DNA from: Cotesia glomerata
Lineage: Eukaryota; Arthropoda; Insecta; Hymenoptera; Braconidae
Direction of reading: 5' to 3'
DNA: 64,000 bases
Assembly (NCBI RefSeq): GCF_020080835.1
Contig: NC_058165.1
Location: 13,885,961 to 13,949,960, forward strand
The notes under the pieces are model-generated. The model did no database searches. It saw only the letters and a program-made list of their open reading frames with translations, and was not told where the DNA came from. Numbering within the stretch: position 1 is the stretch's first letter; each line of letters begins with the position of its first letter. The position numbers and the translations under genes are program-made. This document shows positions 55,019 to 64,000 of this stretch, piece by piece.

Positions 55019-55757
55019 CTATGTGACTCGCTTATAACTTTTGAACGGTTGAACCGATTTCATCGCGGTTGGTGCCATTCGAAAGGGCTACGTTGAACTT
55101 AGATTTCCTGAGAATTTGAACCGATTCGGACCGATAGATTTTAAGAAATCTTGAAAAATCTTAAAAAAAATAAGAAAAATCATTTTTGAAAGTAGTTTTT
55201 GGAATATCTTTTAAACGGCTCTATCGATCAACTTCAAAACTAATCCGCCATTAAGCTTGAAAACCACGCCGATCGGCGTCAACCCGATCAAAATCGGTTG
55301 ATTCGTTCGAGAGATAGCGTGAACGAAAGAAAACCGAAAAAACCGAAAAGTGTTTTTTTCACATAACTTCGTCATTTCTTCTCGGATCACTTTTGATGAC
55401 ATAGCATAATTTATAGAACTTAAAAAACCGCGTCGATTGCCGCCAAAAACGTAGAAATCGGTTAATTAGTTCAAAAGATATCGTCAATAAAAGATTTGAA
55501 AACAAGTGTTTTTTTAAAATCACTGCGACATTTTTAACTTCCCACTAACAAAATCGAAGATTTTCAAAAATTAGGAAGTTATTGTTTTCACCCTGTTTTT
55601 TTTTTCTTTACTCACGTCTTAACGATAATAATTTTTTGAATGAGCTTGGATAGCTCAAAATGACACGAAAATTATATTTATGAGCTCGAAAAGCGCAAAA
55701 AGTAATAAGTGCAATTTTAAGCGCTTAAGTATGGAATTAGCGGGAAGTTGCCGGGAT
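54826..55757. mobile_element. Dispersed repeat with AACTTCCCGCTAA ends and internal (TGTA)/(GT)n tract
   Basis: Starts AACTTCCCGCTAAAAATC and ends ATTAGCGGGAAGTTG, giving a 13-bp inverted end. A GGGAAGTTATTG element follows the left end. The internal microsatellite TGTATGTATGTG(TG)n lies at 54975-55017. The middle reads AACTTTTGAACGGTTGAACC and related sequence. A second degraded start (AACTTCCCACTAA) at about 55538 suggests two overlapping copies. It is homologous to 59358-59512, so it shows what an unoccupied copy of the landing site of element D looks like. No ORF. Confidence 0.72.
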
Positions 55758-56827
55758 GGCCGTTAGGGTCAATCGTTTTCCAAATTTTTTTTGTTTTATA
55801 TTATGCCGTTATTTATTATATTTTAATAATAAAATTAATTATTACGATGTATCGAGAATTTTTACGAGTGGGTCTTATCAAAGTTCTTTATTTCGAATAT
55901 TATGAGTTAGTTCCTCATTATTTCTTTCACTTATAATTTCGCCGTTTTTGATAAAGATTCTAATAAGGAATATTATTCTTGTGTACTTATTTTCACAATT
56001 ATTTTACTTGATTCCCCGTGTTAATTTTTCCAATGTCTTTATTGTTCAATTTTGTTCACTCTTCACGTGCTTATATCTCGCTCCGGAATGTTAATATGAT
56101 CCTATCTCGTTACATTTCATCTCATTATAATTAGTCGACACGCAGCTACTGAACGGAGTTGTTCCAACGAATAAAATTCTGTACAAGTTTACCCAAGTTT
56201 TGTGGTAGTGATAGGTGACAAAAGTTTACAAACATTATAAAGAAAGGTAAGACAAGAAGAATTGTAATAAAATTGAGAATATTATTTTTAAATATTTTTT
56301 TTTTTTGATCATCAGTTTCTTCAATTAGACATGACTAAGGCAACTTATCTTAATAACGTTAATTCTACTGAAATACTTATAAAAATTTTACCCATTTATT
56401 TCCCTTACAAGGAAAAAAATTGTCTGGTAAAATTTTGTTGTAGTAAAACACGCGTTTCCCCGTTTTTGTATGTTCGTATTAAAAAGGATCGAGTAAAAAA
56501 AAATTTTTTTTTTTGGTGTTATTAAAAATTTCATCAGATAAGAAAAAATTTCGAGTTATTTATAAAAAAAATTATCTTGGTTTCAATTGATCCGCGTTTG
56601 AGAATGGAAGCTTTTGGGTGTTTATAAAACTTAATGTCCGGTAATAATTTTTGGAGTTATTTCGAAAAATGAACTTTTTCTTGCTGAGTGCTCGGACTTA
56701 GTTTTTTTTTTTTTTGTATTCACTAGTTTCACTGTATGACTTCATATTCTTATTCAATCTTACTGAAGCTTTATTATTTAATATATATATTTTTTTCATT
56801 TAACTAATTATAATTTTGCGTTTCCAG
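55758..56827. other. AT-rich interval, no confident gene
   Basis: An open frame of 64 codons at 56331-56525 (MTKATYLNNVNSTEIL) starts in a plausible context after a T-rich tract but has no recognisable features. Otherwise A/T homopolymers. It could be an intron or a non-coding exon of the neighbouring chain. Confidence 0.35.
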
Positions 56828-57215
56828 GTCGCCATGTTTACCACCATGGTCACCACGGGTTTACGACCTTTTTCCAGTGGGCAGCAGTCGATTGCAGCCC
56901 AGAGGTAATAATTCGAGAGAGAGGGAGAAAAAAAAATATGGGTAGAGCGAAGGGATTTTCCAAAAGTTTTTTTTTTTTTTTTTTTGAGAGAAAAAAAAAT
57001 TCTAGCGTCTGGCCGTTATGGTCGCACTCGTGGCCACTACTGACCAACCTGCGGCGGCCCTAGATGCAATCCATGTGATCGAGGAGAGATGTGGTTTCCT
57101 GCCACCTAAGCTGAAGTTGGCTTAGGCCATTCTCCAGATGCCTTCGCCTGAGCTCGAGCCTTTGAGATTGTCCAACATCGCTGACATTGAGGTCCTGTCA
57201 GAGAGGTCCTGTCAG
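56828..57215 (+). pseudogene. Second exon-like pair, coding-like frame with one in-frame TAG
   Basis: Exon 56828-56904 (after TTTCCAG; donor GAG|GTAATA) and an exon from 57006 (after TTCTAG) join in phase. The frame reads RHVYHHGHHGFTTFFQW, then RLAVMVALVATTDQPAAALD, HVIEERCGFLPPKLKLA, TAG at 57123-57125, and stays protein-like after it (AILQMPSPELEPLRLSNIAD) to about 57215. It is GC-rich against an AT-rich background. A tandem AGGTCCTGTCAG duplication lies near 57195-57215. No family recognised. It may belong to the same decayed gene as 53693-54334 or be a separate one. Confidence 0.38.
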
Positions 57216-57403
57216 GTTGTCCTACCTATTTCTATATTTTTTCTTCTCTTTTTTTTTCAGGCAGCTACATTTTCTCGTGACAATTGATAAGAAAAATTAA
57301 CCGAGAGAGAGGAAAAAAAAATACAAAATTTTCTTAGAGATTTTGTCTCCTTTGTCTACATTTTTTCTTCAGAGATCCCTTTTCCAAGTAGGGTTCCCTT
57401 CTG

Positions 57404-57535
57404 ATGTCTGTAATTTTCCTTGTCGTTATTAATTCCTTTCGGTTTTCCTCGATGACTCCTTCGTGGTTGGCTGCCACTGCTGTTGTTCCTGCCGCTGGTC
57501 AATGCCGTTGCCGCCGATGGCGTTGCTGTTACTGA
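57404..57535 (+). CDS. Short open frame of 43 aa, doubtful
   Basis: ATG 57404 to TGA 57533-57535 encodes a hydrophobic start (MSVIFLVVINSF) and a Cys/Arg-rich end (CRCRRWRCC). It lies in a GC-rich patch with cryptic GTT/GCC trinucleotide repetition, followed by a donor-like GATG|GTGAGT (57563) and an acceptor TTTTCAG (57625). The length is too short for confidence; a non-coding exon or chance is likely. Confidence 0.2.
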   Translation: MSVIFLVVINSFRFSSMTPSWLAATAVVPAAGQCRCRRWRCCY

Positions 57536-57625
57536 TGCTGTTGTTAATTTTCGTGATTGATGGTGAGTTTATTCCTTTCGTCATTTATTAATGTTCATTT
57601 GTCTCATTGAAAAAAAAATTTTCAG

Positions 57626-58919
57626 GTTTTATTTGTTGATGGCTGAATGGTGCTAATCCTCTTCGTCACTGCTGCTGCTGTTGGTAATGGCCATTCCACT
57701 GTTAGAGCGCAATAGTGGTGCTCTGACGCTTGAGCATTTTCTTTTTGCTCACAGTTCTGGGTGGTATCTACCACACAACCTAATCGTATCCTTTTAATTT
57801 TTATTTTCAATAATATTGGTATTATTTTGCATGCCTTAAGCGCGAAGCGCATTTTCATAATTTTCGTAATTTAAACGAAAAAATTATTGCTAAAATGCAT
57901 ATTAAAATAAATAATAGTAACTACAGAACGCGTTAAAAAAAATTCTTATCGATTAAATGAGATTTCTCAGAAAACTCGTTTTTTTTTTCTGATGAATTCG
58001 GATGAGAGCGTGGTATTCATGGGGGCTATGGGCTTGATAACACGACAACTTTGCAAAAACTTGTGAAAATTGCGTGTCAAAACAATTCCGTTTCGATACA
58101 GTTAATTTTTTTTCGATTATAAACAGAATCGAAATAACTATCAACAACCAGAAACTATACATATATGGTAGTATAATTTCTAACCCCGAATATTCCTACA
58201 GAATTATCATTTACGGAATTTCAATCTTTCCAATGTGGGTCAGTAGGGATTCTCGCTGTTAAATTAGTAATTTTCAATATATTACTATTTTAAAGTCAGG
58301 TTCTATTGCTGGCCCTTATCGGTAGATACAGAAAGAAAAAGAAAAATTTATTTCGAGCATTAAATCCCGGTTTTAATGCAAAATCCCCATTTCATTCCCC
58401 TTTTTGTACTCAGTCGTTGTTTTTACCTTCTCTATGGAGAAAAATTTTCACACATATATATGTGTACATGTGTAACTTATTTTATTTTATATCGATTTCC
58501 GTTCTGGAAGGAATTACATTTCCCAAGTAATGCGTTAGTATATGTAGTTTCATTTTAGTATAAGCTTAAAGAATATTTATTATTTTATACGTGAAAGAGT
58601 TACCGGCCGGATTTTGAGATGAGAAAAATGAAAATCAAACATAGTGTGTACGAAGAGTAGTGTTCCTAATTAGCATGATGTATTATTATAGTTTGGTTAT
58701 GTAATTATCTTTCAGCACGGAAAAGAGAGAGAAAGGAAAAATATATCTGATAAATATATATAACTACGAATATAAATATAAATATATCTATGATATATTA
58801 TTAAAATTTATAGTATTAAGATTTAATAATAATTTCCTGATTACATCACCTATGCAGCTATTTTACTTGTCGTTTCATGCTCTGGTGTTGTTGGTCATTG
58901 TTAGTATTTTTGTCTCTCA
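57626..58919. other. Interval without a supported gene
   Basis: Mixed AT-rich sequence with short chance ORFs (for example 58306-58530). No motif, repeat or splice structure that I can support. Confidence 0.4.
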
Positions 58920-59189
58920 CTATTCTTCTTCTGTAGTTGAGATGTTCTTCGGGTTCACTATTTTTACCAAATCTTCTATTTCCAGGTAGCTCATGACCCT
59001 ATCTAGTTCATGCCTTGGTAGATGGCGTAGAAACTTGACTTCTTCTAATTCTTCTCTTGCAGTATCAATTATCTTCTTTCTTCGTAATGCCCGTTTCACT
59101 TTCTTTCTCAACTCTTCTCTGAAGTTGTTTGTATTTCCTAACCTCTCCTCTAGGATGTTCAGGATTTTCGAAAAACGCGGTAAAAACAA
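58920..59189 (-). CDS. Hypothetical charged helical protein fragment (89 codons)
   Basis: The minus-strand open frame reads FSKILNILEERLGNTNNF, then ELRKKVKRALRRKKIIDTAR and LPRHELDRVMSYLEIEDL to TAG near 58920. Dense Lys/Arg/Glu/Leu spacing suggests an amphipathic helix. There is no natural Met at the upstream end, where a degraded copy of the AACTTCCC repeat begins (59185-59235), so it is probably the remnant of a longer gene whose 5' part was replaced by the repeat. Function unknown. Confidence 0.3.
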   Translation of the reverse strand: MFLPRFSKILNILEERLGNTNNFREELRKKVKRALRRKKIIDTAREELEEVKFLRHLPRHELDRVMSYLEIEDLVKIVNPKNISTTEEE

Positions 59190-59235
59190 TAACTTCCCAA
59201 TTTTTGAAAATTTTCAATTTTCTTGGGGGGAAGTT
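59185..59235 (-). repeat. Inverted end fragment of the AACTTCCC repeat
   Basis: AATAACTTCCCAATTTTTGA...GGGGAAGTTAAAAA is the reverse of the left end of the repeat at 54826 and 59358, about 120 nt from the plus-oriented copy. Confidence 0.65.
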
Positions 59236-59357
59236 AAAAATTTCAGTTTTGCTCTGAAATGTAAAATTTAACGCTAAAAAATAAATCCAGATCATTAAAT
59301 ATTGTTGAATTTCGCGCCTCTGAGTCAGCAAACATGTTAGAAATCGCAACTGTTCAT

Positions 59358-59657
<300 letters not shown>

Positions 59658-59901
59658 TTTTTTTTTAAGGGGGGAATCCTTTTTACGGATTCTAGGCATA
59701 GTTGCTTGGCCTGGATATGTGGCGACTCGACGCAGTGTCATACTAAAACTCGACGCTAGCGCCCCTACCCACTAAACCCTAAACCCCTTTTCCTCTTTCC
59801 CCTAATCCATCATGGAAATCGCCGTTAGGCATTACTTCGTGAGGGGAGGATCTAGCTGTTGCTCTTTCTTCTGGTAGCTAAGGTGTTATTTTAACTTTCT
59901 T

Positions 59902-62816
59902 CTAGTTGTTGTCATTTGCTCTTCTTCTTTCGATGGAACGCAAGTCTATAAGGACTTCTGTTGCAAATGTGCTGATGGCGTTCCAGGAGGCTCTTGATGA
60001 CAACATTGCTTCTACTATTATCTCTGGTTGGATTTTCTTCTGTAGGATCATCTCCAGCTCATCTTGCTGTGGGTAAAATCGTGGACACTCAAAGAAAACG
60101 AGCTCCGCGTCTTCATTGATTCCTGGGCAAGACGGGCACTCCGGTGAATCATCATGCTTGAAGCGGTGAAGATACGTCCGAAAACATCCATGTCCTGACA
60201 ACAACTGCGTCAGATAGTAATTGACCTCGCCATGACTTCGGTTTAGCCAAACGTCGATCTTCGGTATGAGACGGTGTGTCCATCTCCCTGTTGTCGCGGC
60301 GTCCCACTGCGATTGCCATCGTGCGATGCTGTTCTGCCGTTCTTCAGCTCTGAGTTCCTCGGCACTTTGTGTGGTTGTCCTCTTTCGTTGGTAAAGGTTC
60401 CGTCTTTCCTCAGCTAAGACTCTGAGCGGCAAAGTTCCGGAAATGACAGACACTGCTTCCTTTGATATTGTTTGAAAGGCGCTTGCAACTCGTAGGGCAC
60501 TCATACGATATATTGGTCCAGCTTTTCTCCATGAATCTTGCACCTCTAGTGCGTCAGCCCAAATGAATATTCCGTAGGTGAGCACTGATGTGACTACTGA
60601 TGACAATAGTAGCCTCCTGCTCAACTTTGGGCCTCCGACGTTCGGCATCAATCGTGCGAGACTAGCTCTCACTACTGACGCTTTCGTACAGACGTGTTCC
60701 ACTTGCTGCTTGAAGTTGAGTCGGGCATCAAGCATCACTCCCAGATATCGTATATGAGGTTGTGATGTGATTTCTCGGTCACCGACATTAATCTTAATTG
60801 TTTCAACTTCTTTTCGGCTGGTAATAAGCACTGCTTCGGTCTTCTGCTTGGCCAGTTGTAGGTTCACTGTATCCATCCACTGGTTGATCTTCTCAAAAGT
60901 GATGTCAAACAGATGTTGAATCTCGTCGAGGTGTTTGACGACGATCACTGCGGCAACATCATCCGCATACGCTACCAGTTTGACACATCTTGGAAGCTTC
61001 AGTCTCAGGAGCCCGTCATACATGATATTCCACTGAAGTGGACCAAGAACAGAGCCCTGTGGCACACGACCGGTTATATCATACTCTTTTGGACCATTCT
61101 TTGTATCGTATTTCAGCACTCTATCTGTAAAATAGCTAATCACTAGTCTGCGAAGATATGTTGGCACGTTCTTCTCGTCGAGAGCTTGCATGATGCAGTC
61201 CCAATTAGCGGAATTGAAAGCATTTTTGATGTCCAAGGCAGCCACCAGGCAGTACTTCTTCGTTCCACCCTTCCATCTAGTTCCTGCGATTGCCTCTTTG
61301 GCCGTATTAACAACTAGGTTGATCGCGTCCAGGGTTGATCGTCCTTTCCGGAATCCATACTGGTTGTCTGCCAAGAGTGGGTCGACTACTGCATCTATTC
61401 GCTGATGGATGATACGCTCAAATATCTTACCCGCCGTATCTAGCATGCAGAGTGGTCGGTAAGATGACGGTTCTTCTGGCGGTTTCTTTCCTTTAGTTAA
61501 AAGTACTAACCGTTGCTGTTTCCACTTACGAGGAAAAGTCCCCTCCTTGAGGCATGCGTTGTAAGCGTCTAGAAATAATGTTGGTGCTGCCTTTATGATG
61601 GTTTTCAAGGCTATATTAGGGATTCCGTCCAATCCCGGCGCTTTATTATTTCCTACCCGATTACAGGCCTCCAACAATTCTTCTTCAGTGACAGGTGGAA
61701 TGTCATCCAGTTCATCTTGCGTTGACTGATAATTGAGACTGTGTTGCTGTGGAAACAGCGCAGTGACGATTTTCTGAAGGAGTTGGGGACACGTAGGTGA
61801 CGGCATTTGTTGTTTCTTCAGGTGCGTCATGACCACCTTATACGGCCGACCCCACACGTCTTTGTCGACCTCGTATATGAGCTCTTTCCAGCATCTTCCT
61901 TTGCTCTTTTTTATGGCCTTATTAAGTTCACGACGAGCTTTTTTGTACTCTGCGATCAGCACTGCAGAGTTAGGTCGTTGATAGCCACGCTGTGATATTC
62001 TTCTCTTTCGATGACACTCTTTACGGAGGTTGCTGATATGATCATTTTACCAGTGTACCGCAGGTCTTGAATTCATAACACGTTTGCGAGGCATACTGGC
62101 ATCACAAGCTTGTGTTACTCTCATCATCAGGGCTTTAGTATGTTCTTCTGCACATCCAGTCTCTATCGGATCACTATCGAGGGCTGTTAGCAATACTTCT
62201 GGGTCAAAAGATTTCACCTTCCAACCGACGGTGTTAAATTGCTTGATAGGCCCCCTGAGGTTCTGGTCGTTTGACGTTTCCCAGAGTATCGCATGATGGT
62301 CACTGGCAGTGTAAATGTCCAGTACCTTCCAGTTAGTGTTACCTTTAGCAAGGCTTGTACTGACAAAAGTGATGTCTACAATCGAGCTTGCGTCACCTTT
62401 GGTGTAGGTCGGTGTGTCACCACTGTTGAGCAAGACTACATCTAGTGTAGAAAGAGCTTCTAGCAGCTCTCTTCCTCGTGCATTAGTCTGCTTACTGCCC
62501 CAGTCCACTTAACTGCCCAGGCGTTAAAGTCTCCGGCTATCGCCACTGGATAGCCGTAGCAGCTGTAAAAACGGATGCCATCTACTGATGCTGCTACAAA
62601 GCCAGCGCTGCCATTGGTAGCTACACTCTGGAAAGGGAGCTTACCACAAGCCCAGATCACAACTTTCGTGGTGATATCCGTCTCCCAAGGTTGTCCAGCT
62701 AAATGTTTATATGGCTCCGATAAATGCACAACGTCGAGCTTTAATTCCCGTACTGTCTGCATAAGCAGGTCATGCGCAGCTTTACAGTGATTGATGTTAA
62801 GCTGCAGTATCCTCAT
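59902..62816 (-). pseudogene. ORF2 (endonuclease-reverse transcriptase) of copy D, broken
   Basis: Start ATG 62816 overlaps the ORF1 stop (ATGA). Endonuclease: a private in-frame loss of 69 nt near 62550 (74 nt of copy C replaced by 5), then AGDFNAWAV followed by the 5-nt insertion shared with C (about 62508-62518), which shifts the frame. A TAA at 62047-62049 replaces the second Trp of HWWNDHI. From about 62046 to TAG 59902-59904 the frame is continuous: KAPGLDGIP, FRKGRSTLDA, GRVPQGSVLGP, catalytic AYADDVAAVI near 60965 and a C-terminal finger whose His is Leu (DAELVFFEC). The RT domain is therefore open over 686 codons while the endonuclease is destroyed. Confidence 0.88.
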
Positions 62817-64000
62817 GTTCGTTTATTTGTCAGCTTCTGGAGTGCTTCTTGGAAGATTGGGCATCGGCCAGAACCAGACCGGTGAGCAGTGTCCTGAGAG
62901 CCAAGTTTTTTCGCACATAACGCAAATTTCACTTTATTTGGGCATTGAGCAGCTTGATGACCTGTTTGCCCACATTTGATGCAAAGCCCAGATCGGTCGA
63001 CTTCGCTTTTACATTGGGCAGTAGTGTGCCCAAAGTGCCAGCACTTATAGCATCGTAGTGGTGTCTTAACTGCTCTGAAACGGCAATTAACCCAGCCAAT
63101 CCTTATTTTGCCTGTCTTTCCGAGTATCTTCTGCACTATTGCTGCTGGCAATCGTACCGAAGCAGTTTGAGTACCTCTGTAGGCCGGACGAATTTTAATG
63201 ACATCTTTAGATATTTCGTAGTCATTTCCAGCTGCCTCTTGTAAGGCCTTCCGGACATCGTCTTTAGTTGTTTCGTCGTCAATGTACCGGATTTCAAGCA
63301 GTTCCTCTGGGCCTTTACAGATGACTTGCGCTTCTTCTTTAAGGATGCTCTTGATGGTCTTCAGCAAAGCTTGTCCTTTGTCTGCGGTCTTTCTGGAAAG
63401 CGTAATGAGCATATTCCCATCATTCGTCTTTTGAACCTTGTCAACGACGTCACGGGTCTGATCTGGTGGGACATCTTTTTTAATCCGACGCAGTATCTCG
63501 GCATATTTTGCCTTCTCAACGGGTCGAATAATTAAGGCATCTGGTTTGGTGAATTTTCGCGGTTTTTCCCGCTAAGGCTCCGGCCGAGATTTGTTCACCG
63601 GTTGTTTTGGTAACCGCTCTCTCGCTTGCTCCTTCTTCTATTTTTTGGATTGGACCTTCTGCTATTCAGTCACCTCTTTTTTTCCGGCGTTCTGCACTGC
63701 CGTGTTTTTTGGAGGGCTTGGTTTCAGGTCCTTTTTCTTCACAACTTGGCAGATTGTTGGGTCGGGAGAAGATCGATCTTTTCTCTTAGTTGACTTGCTG
63801 CTAGTTCTGCTTCTGTCTTCCGCGACTGATTCACTGTCACCTTCGGCTCCAGTGTCCATTGCTTCATCATTCACGACAGTTGCTTGAATGCTTCTCTCCG
63901 GTGTAGAGCGAGAAGTGCGTCGTACTGTTAAACGCCATTCTTCATCAAGTTTCTTGAATCTCTGGAGGGCATTGGCTACGCTGGTCGTCTAGGTTTTAAT
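62813..64000 (-). pseudogene. ORF1 of copy D, partial, several nonsense codons
   Basis: Aligns with ORF1 of copy C without frame change. Knuckles are intact at 63050-62850 (CYKCWHFGHTTAQC, CIKCGQTGHQAAQC). Four TAG codons interrupt the frame, read at plus-strand positions 63572-63574, 63638-63640, 63662-63664 and 63989-63991. The start codon lies beyond the window. The density of stops in ORF1 compared with the open RT of ORF2 is uneven but may be chance. Confidence 0.85.

Larger units (their letters stand above)
59658..64000 (-). mobile_element. R1-clade-like non-LTR retrotransposon, copy D (family 1), 5' end outside window
   Basis: Very close relative of copy C in reverse orientation: 3' UTR 59658-59901, ORF2 62816-59902, ORF1 from 62813 to beyond the right edge. 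The tail, read on the minus strand, is A8 followed by (AC)n, in contrast to (CATA)n in A-C. Both fit an ACAY target. D carries the same 5-bp insertion in ORF2 as C, plus private lesions. Confidence 0.9.

Noticed and set aside
60913..62296. Plus-strand frames inside copy D
   Set aside because: Exact counterparts of antisense frames in copy C; they arise from the complement of ORF2 and carry no motifs.

Overview
This is eukaryotic, AT-rich, transposon-dense DNA, almost certainly from an arthropod and most plausibly an insect. The evidence is the set of element types: R1-clade non-LTR retrotransposons with microsatellite tails, hAT and Kolobok DNA transposons with introns or insect-style transposases, a Helentron, a BEL/Pao-type LTR beside a virus-type glycoprotein remnant, and canonical GT-AG introns with T-rich acceptors. 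A hymenopteran parasitoid is my guess, resting only on the general look of one dispersed repeat (AACTTCCCGCTAA ends). No bacterial-style operon, CRISPR array or rRNA is present.

Layout. 1-14647: three R1-clade retrotransposons lie head to tail on the + strand, A (family 1), B (family 2) and C (family 1), each ending in oligo-A followed by (CATA)n and each next copy starting straight from that microsatellite. 14648-20688: a foldback element with 462-bp inverted arms contains an apparently complete hAT transposon (15401-19841, 8-bp TSD, 708-aa spliced transposase). 20733-22257: a MITE and a GC-richer terminal exon of an unknown gene. 23072-24520: a decayed Polinton/adintovirus-like DNA polymerase B fragment. 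25171-50180: a broken-up array of a roughly 550-bp repeat that carries a tRNA-like module. It has been invaded by a 5'-truncated LINE (F), an unresolved LTR-like stretch, a two-ORF LINE (E) itself split by four later insertions (solo LTR, (TA)n-ended repeat, an 8-bp-TSD DNA transposon, a Kolobok), a second Kolobok and a Helentron. 50224-52221: a BEL/Pao-like LTR with an adjacent broken glycoprotein gene. 52733-57700: a run of short, splice-bounded, GC-richer exon-like pieces on the + strand, some with in-frame stops. 59358-64000: a repeat carrying a (GT)n tract into which a fourth R1-clade copy (D, minus strand) has inserted.

How the parts relate. Elements A, C and D are one family; C and D share an identical 5-bp frame-breaking insertion in the endonuclease region although they sit in different microsatellites. 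The tails and landing sites (CATA/ACAT and AC repeats) match the ACAY target specificity known for Waldo-type R1-clade elements. Target-site duplications read directly from the sequence give the nesting order: TTAATCTC for hAT, ATCAATAT for the 8-bp-TSD transposon, TTAA for Kolobok and GTAAC for the solo LTR. Most genes here are transposon genes, and most are broken. Those that look intact are ORF1 of copy C, ORF1 of element B (if its internal ATG is used), ORF1 of LINE E, the hAT transposase and the unknown exon at 21025-22257.
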